Part shown: in pieces, positions 38,135-50,221 of the stretch
Position numbering within the stretch: the first letter of the stretch is position 1
Layout of the letters: each line of letters starts with the position of its first letter
Assembly (NCBI RefSeq): GCF_029689945.1
Contig: NZ_CP121451.1
Coordinates: forward strand, 2,356,001-2,420,000
Direction of reading: 5' to 3'
Source of the DNA: Paenibacillus amylolyticus
GTDB taxonomy: Bacteria > Bacillota > Bacilli > Paenibacillales > Paenibacillaceae
DNA: 64,000 nt
The notes under the pieces: model-generated
The model's input: the letters and a program-made list of their open reading frames with translations, nothing else
Databases searched by the model: none
What the model was told of the DNA's origin: nothing
Position numbers and translations under genes: made by a program

Positions 38135-41100
38135 TTGGAACGTATCAGACGATTCATTCGCGAGTTGTCCGAACATCAGTGGCTGGAGCGATTGCAGCTT
38201 CGCAGTTGGGACATTACCCGTGCTTATTATAACGTACCAGGACAGTATGAGGATCAGGGTGAATATGCGGAAGGACAAGATTTTGAGCGTTTTCCGAGCA
38301 AACAGGGAACGACTTATTTCTTCAGAACACGTCTGGAGATCCCTGCTACGTGGCAGCAAGCACCATATGGGCTTGTATTTGAAACCGGCGGAGAAGGCTT
38401 GCTGCGGGTGAACGGGCACTCTTATCAGGGTCTGGACCGCAATCACACCTACGTCACGCTTGATCCGTCCAAAGTCGGGACTAATCCGGAACTGGAGATT
38501 GAGATGTTTGATCCGATCCCTGAACCCGTAGACCCCTTGAATCAACAGGCGGTTATTCAGCCGCCGATCACATCGATTACCAGCTTGCTGGTAAGACCAA
38601 ATGAAGCCGTTCGCAGTCTCATGTACACGGTTATCATTGTGCGTGATTCGACTGTATTGTTGCCAGAAAGTGATTTCAGACGAGTGCGCCTGTTAGAACT
38701 GGTGTATCGTGCAATGGATCAATTTGTAGGCATGTCAGCAGAAGAGATTGAGCAGGGAGAAGGTATTCGACAGATTGAGCATAATCTGAAGCATCATGTG
38801 CGTGAGATTGGCGGTAACGCAGAGGGTCTGGAGCATATGGTGGGACAGTCCCACATTGATATTGCATGGCTGTGGCCTGTGCGCGAGACGGTACGCAAAA
38901 CGAGTCGTACGTTCTCCACTGTGGATGCACTCATGAATGAATATCCGGACTATGTGTATTCCCAGAGCCAACCCTTGTTATATGCATTCCTGAAGGAACA
39001 TGATCCCGAATTGTACGCACGCGTGAAGCAGCGGATTGCAGAAGGACGTTGGGAACTCGTTGGCGGTATGTGGGTTGAGCCGGATCTGAACATCCCAAGC
39101 GGTGAGTCCCTGATTCGCCAGATGTTATATGGTCAGCGTTTCTATATGGAGGAGTTCGGCAAGACATCACAGATTGAATGGCTGCGGATACATTCGGGTA
39201 TTGTGCCTCCTTGCCGCAGATTTTGAAGCATGGCAACGTAGAATATTTCATGACGACGAAGCTCGGCTGGAATGATACGAATGTGTTTCCATATGATCTG
39301 TTTCACTGGGTGGGCATTGACGGTACGCCAATTCTGTCTTACCTCAATCATGGTGTTAACGGGCACACGCTGCCGAAGGACATCCATGATCACTGGCAAT
39401 CCTACCGTGAGAAAGCAGCGCATCCGGAGCACATGCTTCTATATGGACACGGAGATGGCGGCGGCGGGGTAACCCGCGAAATGCTGGAGTATGTGGATCG
39501 CGCTGACCTGATGGTGGGCAGCCTGCCAGTCGATATAGCACAGCGGGAGGTTTCTTTGCCGGAGTTGAAAAGGAGCAACCTGTACTTCCAAAGTGGCATG
39601 GTGATCTGTATCTGGAGTTACACCGGGGAACCTACACGACACATGCGCGCAATAAACGCAACAATCGGAAGGCGGAGGTTCTGTATCGAGAAGCTGAGCT
39701 ATGGAACACACTTGCTCTGCCAGATATGGAGGCGAATACCGAGGCTGAAGTGCGTTTAGCACTGCATGAGGGCTGGAAATTGATTTTGCTGAATCAATTC
39801 CACGATATTATACCGGGATCGGCGATTACGGAGTCCTATGTGACTTCGAATGAGGAATATGTACAGGTATTTGAAAAAGGTAAGAACGGATTGAACCAGG
39901 GTGTTGCAGCATTGACAACCGGTATCAACACAGAAGGACCAGAAGGTTCAGTTGCTTATGTTGTATTCAACAGCCTAGGCTGGAAACGGAGTGCAGTTGT
40001 TCAGTTGTCTGTGGAGGATGGTTTAGATTGCTACGCCATTGATGAAGAAGGACAACGCCTGCGGATGGATCGGGAAGATGGCAGCATGTCTGTTCTCGTG
40101 ACGGACATTCCGGCGTTTGGATATAAGACGATATGGCTGGTTCCGGAAAATACAAGGGAAACGAATGTACGGGAAATGACGAACCTTGCCTTACAAACAA
40201 CCTTTAATGATACATGGGATACCGCCTTTTATCAGGTGCAATTCAACGAACGTGGGGAAATTACCCGTCTGTGGGATAAGACCGCGGAGCGTGAGATGCT
40301 GAAGCCGGGTGAACGTGGCAATCAACTTCACTTCTTCCACGATCGTCCAACGCTCTGGGATGCATGGGATATCGACAGTCGTTATGAGGAACAGGTTGCT
40401 GGCGAAGCAGAACTGGTGGAGAAAAAGCTGGTGCTGGCGGGTACAACGAAGGATGTCCTGCGCTTCCACTGGAAGATTCATCAATCGGTGATTACACAAG
40501 ATATCGTTTTCTATCATGACTCACGGCGAATCGACTTCCAGACACAGGTGAACTGGAATGAAGATCACAAACTTCTGAAAGTTGGCTTCCCTATTGATGT
40601 GGTGACCTCCAAGGCCACATTCGAGATTCCATTTGGCGCACTGGAACGTCCGACGCATCGCAACACAAGCTGGGAACAAGCCCAGTATGAGGTCTGCGGA
40701 CATCGCTTCGCAGATGTATCCGAATATGGATACGGCGTGAGTCTGCTCAATGATTGCAAATACGGTTATGACGTGCAGGGAAGTACCATCCGTTTATCCT
40801 TACTTCGTGCACCGAAGTGGCCGGATCGCACTGCCGATCTGGGAGAGCATGAATTCACGTATTCGCTGTACCCGCACGACGGGGACTGGAGAGCAGCACA
40901 CACCGTACGTCAGGCAGCTGAATTGAACACGGAAGTGGTCGTGCAACAAGTAGAGTACACACAACAGCCACAACAAGCACAACCGATGGAACAGATGCAA
41001 CAGAGGGATCAATCACAACAAAGCGCAGGGTCAGGAATATATCCAATTGCAGATGCAACGGCAACTGCCGCACAATCCCGTTCAGCAACAGGCTCCTGGA

Positions 41101-41348
41101 TTAACTTGAACAGCAATCACGTCATTCTGGATACCGTCAAACTGGCAGAGGATGGACACGGTACCGTACTGCGTTTCTATGAATCTTCTGGCAAACGCGA
41201 AGACATCACATTGGAATGGCCACATGCGTTCGAGCAAGCATATCACTCCAATGCACTGGAAGAACCAATCAAACCACTGGCCCACATCAACGGCCAGATT
41301 ACACTATCTTTTAAACCCTACCAAATACAAACCGTGCTACTGCGGTAA
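38135..41348 (+). CDS. GH38 alpha-mannosidase, MAN2C1-like (two frameshifts)
   Basis: A large cytoplasmic alpha-mannosidase, 1071 residues after repair, with the layout of the cytosolic MAN2C1 type. Seen: HIDIAWLWPV (metal ligands), WLPDTFGYCASLPQI (nucleophile Asp, recovered by restoring one C at 39185) and HDIIPGSAI. The second loss is at 39531. A Gln-rich insert (residues coded by 40940-41040, many QQ pairs) lies between the beta domains and the C-terminus. Start TTG38135 has AGGGAGG upstream. Expected to trim alpha-1,2/1,3-mannose from imported oligomannose. Confidence 0.88.
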
Positions 41349-41410
41349 ACCTTTTTGAAATATTTTTGAGCTATATAAGATGAACTTAAACATGTACACA
41401 GAACGGAGAG

Positions 41411-41521
41411 TGCAGAACCAGATGGAGAAGCGAAGCGTTCGCCTTTATCCCCGGATTTTCACCTTTGGAAAAGGGAATCAAAAAAAACTGGGGATAACGG
41501 CGATCGGAAAATGGTACTGCA
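41411..41521 (+). repeat. Dispersed structured repeat, copy R4
   Basis: Outer stem TGCAGAACCA (41411-41420) pairs with TGGTACTGCA (41512-41521), again a different sequence with pairing kept. Core CGAAGCGTTCGCC-TTTATCCCCGG and CTGGGGATAACGGCGAT. It lies between the GH38 and GH125 genes inside the glycosidase operon, leaving a 255-bp gap filled by the repeat. Confidence 0.88.
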
Positions 41522-41603
41522 ATCGTAGTGTCCCAGTGTACAGTCAATGGGTTTATCTTCTATAGCTACACCATTCAATTTGTTTAAGGAGTTGCACTCA
41601 TCC

Positions 41604-42923
41604 ATGGAACAGTTCAGATTACCCAAAATACCCATGCCACCGGTTGCGTTGCCGCAATCCATTCAGGCCGTGCTTGAAGAAGCGGAACAAAAGCTGGCTC
41701 ACCGTCCGAAACTGCTTCAATTATTCAAAAACTGCTTCCCCAATACCATCGAAACAACAACCAAGCTGATGGAGGATGGTACCGCTTTTGTCATCACAGG
41801 AGATATTCCGGCCTCCTGGCTGCGTGATTCCGTGGAGCAGGTGGTCCATTACATTCCGTTTGCGAAGGAAGACGAGGATCTGCAACGAATCATCGGCGGG
41901 CTGATCAAACGTCACATCCAGTACGTTCACATCGATCCGTATGCCAATGCCTTTAATGAGACGGCCAACGACTGGCACTGGAACACCACCGACGAGACCG
42001 ACATGTTACCTTGGGTGTGGGAACGCAAATTCGAGATCGATTCCTTATGTTTTGTTGTGCGGTTGGCCTACTTATATTGGAAAGAAACCGAGCTAACCGA
42101 TATTTTTGATTCAAGCTTCAAGGCAGCGATGCGTAAAATCGTGGACCTGTTCAAAGTCGAACAGCATCACATGGAACAATCTCCGTATCGCTTCACTCGC
42201 AATAACGGGATCCCAACAGATTCCCTGCGCAATCACGGGAAAGGCATGCCAGTGAATTACACAGGAATGATCTGGTCCGGCTTCCGTTCCAGTGATGATG
42301 CGTGTGATTTCCACTACAACATTCCAGGCAACATGTTCGCGGTGGTCGCTTTGCGCCAAATGCAGGAGTTTGCCGAGTGGGTGTTCCGGGATATGGAACT
42401 TTTGCAGGAATTGAAGGATCTGGAGCAGGACGTGGATCACGGCATTCAGTTGTATGGTATTTATCGTCATCCGGAATTTGGACCGATCTATGCGTATGAG
42501 ACGGACGGTTATGGCAACCACTGTCTCATGGACGATGCTGGTACACCGGGACTCATGTCCATTCCATATCTGGGCTACGTCACAGCGGATGATCCGGTCT
42601 ATCAGAATACGCGCCGATTCGCGCTGAGCAAAGAGAATCCATTCTACTATGAGGGCAAGGTTGCCAAAGGAATCGGTAGCCCACACACACCACCAGATTA
42701 TATCTGGCATATGGGCTTGTCCATGCAGGGACTGACTGCGCAATCTGCAGAGGAGAAACTGGAGATTATTCGCATGCTTGAAGCGACAGATGCAGATACA
42801 GGTTATATGCATGAAGGCTTCCACGCCGATGATCCGACGATTTTTACACGAAAATGGTTTGCATGGTCCAACAGCCTGTTCTCCCAGTTGGTCTACAAAT
42901 CCATGAAGGATGGCCTGTTATGA
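41604..42923 (+). CDS. GH125 exo-alpha-1,6-mannosidase
   Basis: A 439-residue cytoplasmic enzyme of GH125, which removes non-reducing alpha-1,6-linked mannose. Seen: GDIPASWLRDSVEQVVHY, NETANDWHWNTTDETDMLPWVWERKFEIDSLCF and GMIWSGFRSSDDACDFHYNIPGNMF, all typical of the (alpha/alpha)6 barrel. ATG41604 is preferred (AAGGAG 12 nt upstream), with a TTG at 41592 possible. Its stop overlaps the next start (ATGA at 42920). The only intact gene between two frameshifted ones. Confidence 0.92.
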   Translation: MEQFRLPKIPMPPVALPQSIQAVLEEAEQKLAHRPKLLQLFKNCFPNTIETTTKLMEDGTAFVITGDIPASWLRDSVEQVVHYIPFAKEDEDLQRIIGGLIKRHIQYVHIDPYANAFNETANDWHWNTTDETDMLPWVWERKFEIDSLCFVVRLAYLYWKETELTDIFDSSFKAAMRKIVDLFKVEQHHMEQSPYRFTRNNGIPTDSLRNHGKGMPVNYTGMIWSGFRSSDDACDFHYNIPGNMFAVVALRQMQEFAEWVFRDMELLQELKDLEQDVDHGIQLYGIYRHPEFGPIYAYETDGYGNHCLMDDAGTPGLMSIPYLGYVTADDPVYQNTRRFALSKENPFYYEGKVAKGIGSPHTPPDYIWHMGLSMQGLTAQSAEEKLEIIRMLEATDADTGYMHEGFHADDPTIFTRKWFAWSNSLFSQLVYKSMKDGLL

Positions 42924-45900
42924 GCAGCACACATGTGAATGACAAAAAGAAGTGGATTATCTTCGCTGATCCTGTCTTTCCAATGGAAGGCACTTTTCCA
43001 ACTCATGAGGCTCTAAGTGCATGGAAAGCAGTCGAAGAGATCACCGTTGTAAACGCGGATGAACTTGTAGAGGCGTTGAAAGCGACGACTGGTAAGGGAT
43101 GTTTCATCAATCTGCATGCCCCTATTTCCCAAATCGGCTTGGACGGAGATTGCAGCTTATCTGCATCAGGGAGGGAATCTGATCAGTATTGGTGGTGCGC
43201 CTTTCAAACGTCCGGTTCGATATGAGAATGGGGCATGGGTTGTAGAGTCGGAGCAGACCGCCTATCATCAGGAACTCTACATTCATGAGGCGTTGAACGT
43301 ATCTGCTGCTGGTGTGCAATCGTTCACTTCATCTGGACAGATCCCGCTTCTTGCCGGCAAAGAAGGACTTTTCGAGATTTCAGATACATGGAATCTGGTT
43401 CCGCATACGACCAAAAACAGTGATTTGCCGCACCAGATGGGTTCAGCAGGCACGATGAGTACACAGATTCATCCTTTGCTTCGCGGGATCAACAAAGATG
43501 ATCGAAGCATTGCTGCTCCCATCGTCCTATGGGAAAACTCCCGCGGGACTTTCGTTGGTTCGCGCTGGATGTTCGTGCATCTGCCGTTGACCCCTTCATT
43601 CTGGGAACAGGATGGCGCAGACGAGATGGTGAAGTGGGCACAGTTCTGTGCGCAAGGTGTAACCGAGTTATCCCTGAAAACGAATTATGCTTCGTATGAG
43701 CCGGATGAGCGGGCGGTACTCACACTTCAAGGGCAGATTTTACAGCGAGCAGGCAACAGGCGTACAGCCTCTGAGCTATGGACATTCGACATAACAGTGG
43801 AACATAAGGATCGCACAAGTGGCACGACGGAAAAGGTCTGGAACCATCGACTGGAGATGGAACTTTCCGGGGAGCAACGTTTCGAACGAATCCTTCTTCC
43901 GGTTTCCATTGAAAGCGGACTGTATCGGATTGTATGCCGCGCGCAGGCACCTGACGGGGAAATTCGGACCTTGCGTCAAGGCTTCTGGGGACAGGATGCC
44001 GCATTGCTGGCTGAAGGGGGAGTAATCACCCGCAGCAGAGATTATTTTGTTAAAGATGGACGACCTCTCCCTGTTGTAGGCATGACCTACATGACCTCGG
44101 ATGTGGCACGGAAATTTCTCTTTCTGCCGAATGCGGATGTCTGGGATCGAGATATGGCACAGATGGCGAAAGCAGGAATCAACTGGATTCGGACGGGAAT
44201 CTGGACAGCCTATCGCAACATGATGCAGGTGGACGGTCATATGGCAGAGGATGTACTCCGTGCCATTGATGCATTTATTTTGACGGCGAAGCGTCATGGG
44301 TTGCAGGTCACGTTCACCTTCTTCTCCTTTACACCGGAGACATGGGAAGGAGTGAACCCGTATCTGGACCCGCAGAGTGTGGAAGCACAGAAACGTTTCA
44401 TCCGCAGCATTGTCAGTCGTCACACGCGTACAACACATGTGGATTGGGATCTGATTAATGAGCCATCGATGTTTGATCCAGTGCAGATTTTCTCGGCTGG
44501 CCCACGCTCCGCGAGGATTCGTATGAACAGCAGGCATTTGTTGAGTGGCTTCAGCAGCGTCATGAGACGATTGAAGCATTGCAGGAGGCATGGAACATGT
44601 CACCGAAGCAGCTTCCCGACTTTGCAGCCGCGGTCATTCCGGAGGCGGAAGAGATTAATTTTGATGTACAGGACATGCACAAGGCCAAAAAAGGAACACG
44701 CTGGCTCGATTACTGTCTCTTCTCTATGGAGATGCACAATGTTTGGGCAAGAGAGCTTGTAGGTACGATCAAGGATCTGGTTCCCGATCATCTGGTCACT
44801 GTGGGGCAGGATGAAGCCCTTGGTGCACAGCGCCCTTCGCCGTTCTTCTATGAATGTGAAGTGGATTATACAACGGTGCATTCCTGGTGGTTAAACGATG
44901 ATCTGATCTGGGATGGTATTTTCGCCAAAACGCCACATAAACCCAATCTCATTCAGGAGACGGGTATCATGTATGTGGAAACCCCGGATGGACGAGCCAA
45001 ACGAACGGAAGAGAGCTGCGCGGCATTCTCGAACGCAAGTACGCCTATGCTTTCTCGACAGGCGGTGCAGGTGCAGTGCAATGGATCTGGAACACCAACT
45101 TCTATATGGATAATGCCAATGAGTCTCATATCGGAGCGCTACGTGCAGATGGGACGGAGAAGCCAGAGGCGGAGGTGTCTTATGATTTTGGCCGATTCAT
45201 GCACGGCATTCGTGATCTCTTTGAAGACCGCGAGCTGGAGGATATTGCAGTGGTATTCCCGTATTCCAACGACTTCTCCAACCGTGCACTGGCCTATGAT
45301 GCCACAACGAAGCTGACTCGTGTGTTGTCCTATGATCTAAAACTGCCATTCCGTGCGTTATCCGAATATCATCTGGAAGCGCTGGAGCAGCAACCCCCAA
45401 GCTGATTATCGTGCCGAGTCCGCATAATATGGACAGCAATGCACTGCAACAATTATTCGCGTTCGCGGAAGAGGAAGGCACAACACTGCTGATCACTGGA
45501 CCACTGGGGCTGGACGCATATTGGAAGGCAACTGACCGGGCCGATCATATCGTAGGCCAACGCAGTCTGGGTAACGTGCAGCGGGAAGAACTGCTGAATA
45601 TTAACGGCGTGAATCACCGGGTGACGTATGGACGGCGTCGGATCGCCGAGGTGGCGAAGGAAACGTTGCTTCACAAGGATAAAGATACACCAGATGAAGT
45701 AACCGTTTTGCCTTTGGGTAAAGGGAAATTGATCTGGACCCCACTGCCGCTGGAGTTAAACGGACGGGATGAACCACTTGCTGCGTTGTATCGTTATGCC
45801 ACTGAGATTGCTGGCGTCGAACAGGAGCTGGAATGGATATCTGGCGGGGATATCGCAGGGGTATATGGCCGGAAGTTGAGTTTTCCAAAAGGCCATCTGT

Positions 45901-46076
45901 ATGTATTTGTATCGGAGTTTGCCTTGAACCATGAGGTTCATGTCAGAGATCAACGTACAGGTGTAACGTATGCGTTCCAGTTGGAGAAAAATCGTTCCGT
46001 GTTATTTACCACAGATGCTTCCGGAAAGCTGAATGGCGTGTATCGCCCGGATGAGGTTGAGATTGTACAACAATAG
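42920..46076 (+). CDS. Clan GH-A glycoside hydrolase of unassigned family (five frameshifts)
   Basis: A cytoplasmic protein of 1053 residues after repair. An N-terminal region resembling a glutamine-amidotransferase-like fold (INLHAPYFPKSAW, LHQGGNLISIGG), then beta domains, then a (beta/alpha)8 barrel with VDWDLINEPSMFDP (acid/base Glu) and KPNLIQETGIMYVE (nucleophile Glu). Base losses at 43119-43122, 43128-43130, 44501-44503, about 45013 and 45394-45400. The exact family (GH2/5/42-like) cannot be fixed. In this operon a beta-mannosidase acting on Man-beta-1,4-GlcNAc is the natural missing step, but that is inference. Confidence 0.75.
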
Positions 46077-46096
46077 GAAAGAGGTGGCATAACCCA

Positions 46097-48892
46097 ATGA
46101 CCAAACGGACAAATAAGTCGAAGAGAGCCCATATTATTTCGCATACCCACTGGGATCGGGAATGGTACTTGCCGTATGAGAAGCATCATATGCGGCTCAT
46201 TCAGCTCGTCGATTCATTGTTGGATCAGCTGGATGAAGGAGCTGACTATAAGAGCTTTTACTTGGATGGACAAACGATTATCATCGATGACTATCTTCAG
46301 GTTCGCCCCGAACAGAAGGAGCGACTGGAGAAGCATATCCGCAATGGCCGGATTGTAATTGGACCCTGGTACATTTTGCAGGATGCGTTTCTGACGAGTG
46401 GGGAAGCCAATGTGCGCAATATGCAGGTTGGACATAAGGATGCCAAGCGTTATGGCACCCCTTCGAAAATCGGTTATTTTCCCGATACATTCGGATTGGT
46501 CGGACAGACTCCGCAGCTGATGCAGCAATCCGGCATTGATAATGTGTTCTTTGGACGCGGTGTGAAGCCCACGGGCTTCAACAATACGGTATCGGATGCC
46601 GGATATGAATCGAGCTTCTCGGAGTTGATGTGGGAAGGGCCAGACGGATCGAAAGTGCTCGGCGTATTGTTCGCCAACTGGTACTCCAACGGGAATGAAG
46701 TTCCGGTAGACGAGGCTTCGGCGCGAAAGTTCTGGGAAACCAAGCTTGCCGATGCGGAGAAATATGCATCCACGAATGAGCTGCTGTATATGAACGGATG
46801 TGATCACCAGCCGATTCAGCGGGATCTGCCGGAAGCGATTCGGATGGCTGAGCAATTATATCCTGATGTGGAGTTCATTCACTCGAATTTTCCGGATTAT
46901 CTGACCGCCCTGAGAGCATCGGCTGAACATGAGCTGTCCACGGTCAAAGGCGAACTGCGCAGCCAGCGTACCGATGGCTGGGGAACTTTGGTGAACACGG
47001 CCTCGGCTCGTGTGTATCTGAAACAGATGAACCAGTTGGGCCAGACCCTACTGGAAAAAGTGGCTGAACCCCTGGCATCCTGCGCCTATCTGCTTGGACA
47101 TGCCTATCCACATGATCAACTGACATATGCCTGGAAAACACTAATGCAGAATCATCCGCATGACAGCATCTGTGGATGCAGTGTGGATGAGGTGCATCGC
47201 GAGATGGTAACACGGTTTGATAAGAGCCGTCATGTGGCAGAGGCCCTGATTGAAGAGAGCACAAGTCAGATTGCGGCTGCCGTCGATACCTCCATATTCG
47301 AGCGTTACGGCGAAAAAGCCCGACCTGTTGTGGTGTTTAATACAACGGGCTGGGAACGTAGTGGTGTGGTTCAGATGGAACTGGATGCGGCTCGATTGTA
47401 TTTCCGGGAAGGATATACGCTGGAAGAGATGGCGGCGCAGATGAACGCTGTTGACCTGTCAGATCGCATATTGGTTGATGAAGAAGGTAAGCAGATTCCA
47501 TGTACGGTGGAGGATCTGGGTCTGCAATTCGGTTATGATCTGCCAGATGATCGTTTCCGTCAGCCGTATAGCTGTCGGCGAGTGCGTATTCGATTTGAAA
47601 CGGAGCATGTGGCTGCATTCGGCCTGAAAACTTATGCCTGGGTCAAGATTACGGATGCGGTTACGAGCAGTAATGCATCCAAAACGACTACGCTGTTGCG
47701 CGGTGAACGTGGCATGGAAAATCAACATATGATCGTTACCATTGCAGACAATGGTTCATTCACCCTTACAGACAAACGGACAGGTCGAACTTACAAGAAT
47801 CTTGGCGTGTACGAGAATGTGGGCGATATCGGCAATGAATACATGTTCAAGCAGCCAGAGAACGAAGTGGCGCGGACAACTGAAGCGCTTCAGGCTGAGA
47901 TTCGCATCCTAGAGGATACATCATACTTGGCTTCGTTCGAAGTGATTCACCATTGGGAGATACCGGAGTCAGCGGATGAGATGCTGGATCAGGAACAACG
48001 GGAGCTGATATATTATCCACACCGTAAAGCCCAGCGTTCAGCGAAAATGATCCCACTACAGATCCGTACCGTGATAACACTCAGTCGTAGTGGAAAAGGC
48101 GTCCAGTTGAAAACAACTTTCAACAATCAGGCAAAGGATCATCGGGTGCGTGCACTCTTCCCAACGGATCTGGTATCTGCTGTTCATCATGTGGATTCCA
48201 TGTTCGAAATAGCAACGCGTGATAACACGCCTGCACCAGAGTGGCAGAATCCAAGCAATACACAGCATCAACAGAGTTTTGTGGATGTGAGTGAACAGGA
48301 TGCGGGACTGGTCGTAGCCAATCTGGGTCTGAATGAATATGAAGTTCTTCAGGATGGACGCAACACCATCGCCGTTACGTTGCTTCGTGCTGTGGGTGAA
48401 CTCGGAGACTGGGGATTGTTCCCGACACCGGAAGCACAATGCCTAGGTGAGCATACATTTCAGATTGAGATTATCCCGCACGATGGAAATGGTGCAGCGT
48501 CAGGTGCATATATTGAAGCCTATCAGTTCCAGGTTCCTTGGACGTTGGCACAGACCGAAGTACACCCGGGTTATCTGACACCTAGCAACACACCGTTTGC
48601 ATGGCAAGGGGACGGCTTGGCCTTTTCTTCACTCAAGGTGAATGAAGATTCTGGTGATGTGATGCTTCGCTGGTACAATATGACTACCGACGCTGTGACG
48701 TTGATGCTTGCAACATCGCAAGTGAATCCACAGCCATTCGAAACGGCATACAAGAGCAACATCCTGGAGGAAGAAGGCGAGCTGCTTCATGCCCACAGCA
48801 TAGAAGAGGCACCGACATTATCATTTGCCAGCAAGGAATGGAACATACAGACAGGTTCATGTGAGATTATTACGGTCGGCTTGCGGCGCTAA
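46097..48892 (+). CDS. GH38 alpha-mannosidase, MngB-like
   Basis: A 931-residue intact cytoplasmic alpha-mannosidase. Seen: HIISHTHWDREWYLPYEKHH (metal ligands), GYFPDTFGLVGQTPQL (nucleophile Asp) and QNHPHDSICGCSVDEVH. It is of the bacterial MngB branch, unlike the MAN2C1-like enzyme upstream, so the pair probably cover different linkages. AAGAGGTGG lies before ATG46097, 21 bp after the previous stop; last gene of the operon. No terminator is clear in the 250 bp before dnaI, which contain only the dnaI leader. Confidence 0.92.
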   Translation: MTKRTNKSKRAHIISHTHWDREWYLPYEKHHMRLIQLVDSLLDQLDEGADYKSFYLDGQTIIIDDYLQVRPEQKERLEKHIRNGRIVIGPWYILQDAFLTSGEANVRNMQVGHKDAKRYGTPSKIGYFPDTFGLVGQTPQLMQQSGIDNVFFGRGVKPTGFNNTVSDAGYESSFSELMWEGPDGSKVLGVLFANWYSNGNEVPVDEASARKFWETKLADAEKYASTNELLYMNGCDHQPIQRDLPEAIRMAEQLYPDVEFIHSNFPDYLTALRASAEHELSTVKGELRSQRTDGWGTLVNTASARVYLKQMNQLGQTLLEKVAEPLASCAYLLGHAYPHDQLTYAWKTLMQNHPHDSICGCSVDEVHREMVTRFDKSRHVAEALIEESTSQIAAAVDTSIFERYGEKARPVVVFNTTGWERSGVVQMELDAARLYFREGYTLEEMAAQMNAVDLSDRILVDEEGKQIPCTVEDLGLQFGYDLPDDRFRQPYSCRRVRIRFETEHVAAFGLKTYAWVKITDAVTSSNASKTTTLLRGERGMENQHMIVTIADNGSFTLTDKRTGRTYKNLGVYENVGDIGNEYMFKQPENEVARTTEALQAEIRILEDTSYLASFEVIHHWEIPESADEMLDQEQRELIYYPHRKAQRSAKMIPLQIRTVITLSRSGKGVQLKTTFNNQAKDHRVRALFPTDLVSAVHHVDSMFEIATRDNTPAPEWQNPSNTQHQQSFVDVSEQDAGLVVANLGLNEYEVLQDGRNTIAVTLLRAVGELGDWGLFPTPEAQCLGEHTFQIEIIPHDGNGAASGAYIEAYQFQVPWTLAQTEVHPGYLTPSNTPFAWQGDGLAFSSLKVNEDSGDVMLRWYNMTTDAVTLMLATSQVNPQPFETAYKSNILEEEGELLHAHSIEEAPTLSFASKEWNIQTGSCEIITVGLRR

Positions 48893-49142
48893 TAGAGGTT
48901 GAGAACAGACTTTTGAACCCGCACTACAAGGTACAGGACTGTAAGTGTACTATGCACGAGGCATGATGCACCGTGGTGGAAAGGTTACGCTATTTACCAG
49001 ATGTATCTGTTGAGTTATTGATTGTTTTTCTATAGAATGGACAGTAGAATTGCTAATGATCGAAAGTTCCTATGCCATCAAGATGGCCATGGGCACACTT
49101 CAATTGTTCATTCTATATTGAAACATAAGGGGGCTTGAAGCC

Positions 49143-50092
49143 ATGGAATCCTTGGGAGGACTGCTTCAGCAGCTGAACCCTGCCTTTCGTGAGCAATCGC
49201 GGCGGATTGCGGCGGAATTGATGGAAAATCCGTACGTACGCGAATTCCGTGCAGGTCATCCTGAACTGCAAGATGCACAGCTCATGACCGATCTGAGCAA
49301 GCTGTTTCAGTATGCCAAAGACTCTAAGAACTGTGCGAATTGTCCGGGACTCGACAACTGTCCTAACGATTTTCAGGGCCACTTTTGCAAACTGGAAGTA
49401 GAACATTTTAACGGTAAACCCGAAATTATAGATAAAAAAGCACCTTGTTCCAAACATGTCGCCCGGCAAAATGAACATATTATTAAGCAACGCATTCGCA
49501 GTTTCTATGTGGATGAGCGTGCGCTCAGTGCCGGATACAACGATGTGGAGATCATGGGCAAGGATCGTATGCGTGCCCCGGCAGTGAATCAGGTGCTTCG
49601 TTATATTAGGGAGACCAAGGAGAACGGTTTATCTCCGCAAGGACTGTTTCTGGAAGGGTCATTTGGGACAGGCAAGACGTTTCTGATGTGTTATCTGCTG
49701 CATGAACTGGCGGTTGCAGGCCACACGGGTGTCATTATTTATATGCCTGACTTTGTGGAGGATCTGAAGTCCATGATCAGTGAAGGGCAGAAGCTGAAAG
49801 AAATGACAGATGTTTTGAAAAGTTGTGATCTGCTCATCTTTGATGATATCGGGGCTGAGAATCTGAACCCTTGGGTTCGGATCATGTGATGGGGTCCATT
49901 CTGAACTATCGAATGAATCGCAAACCCACGTTCTATACGTCGAATTACAATCTGGATGGGCTTGAAAAACATCTTAGCTTCACCAATCGGGACGGCGAGG
50001 AAATGAATAAAGGCCAGCGTCTCATGGACCGTATTCGTCCATTCGTGGATGTCATCTCCGTTCGGGGTGAGAATCAGCGCGGCAAACGTTAA
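49143..50092 (+). CDS. dnaI: DnaI primosomal helicase loader (frameshifted)
   Basis: An AAA+ ATPase that loads the replicative helicase. 316 residues after repair, the usual length. Seen: N-terminal region with a Cys motif (CANCPGLDNC...C), Walker A LEGSFGTGKT, Walker B LLIFDDIGAE, and, after restoring one G at 49879-49880, NPWVRDHVMGSILNYRMN. Truncation at NPWVRIM would remove the arginine-finger region and be lethal, which favours a sequence error. AAGGGGGC precedes ATG49143. Separated from its partner dnaB by the glycan island. Confidence 0.9.
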
Positions 50093-50154
50093 TCGTTATC
50101 GTCTATGATCTGATCGTCAACATGTACTTTTTTTCAATCATTTAAGTAGTCCCA

Positions 50155-50197
50155 AAAAAAGCCTGGCTTTCGCATTATCGCGAAAACCGGGCTTTTC
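50155..50197 (+). terminator. Rho-independent terminator after dnaI
   Basis: AAAAAGCCTGGCTTTCGC pairs with GCGAAAACCGGGCTTTT; bidirectional form between dnaI and the small minus-strand gene. Confidence 0.78.
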
Positions 50198-50221
50198 TGG
50201 TCCTGCGTGAGCCTGAGTAAC

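Noticed and set aside
42111..42824. 237-codon minus-strand ORF, and similar frames at 43776-44603 and 60215-61105
   Set aside because: They lie opposite conserved GH125, GH-A and sdhA coding sequence and have no start signals.
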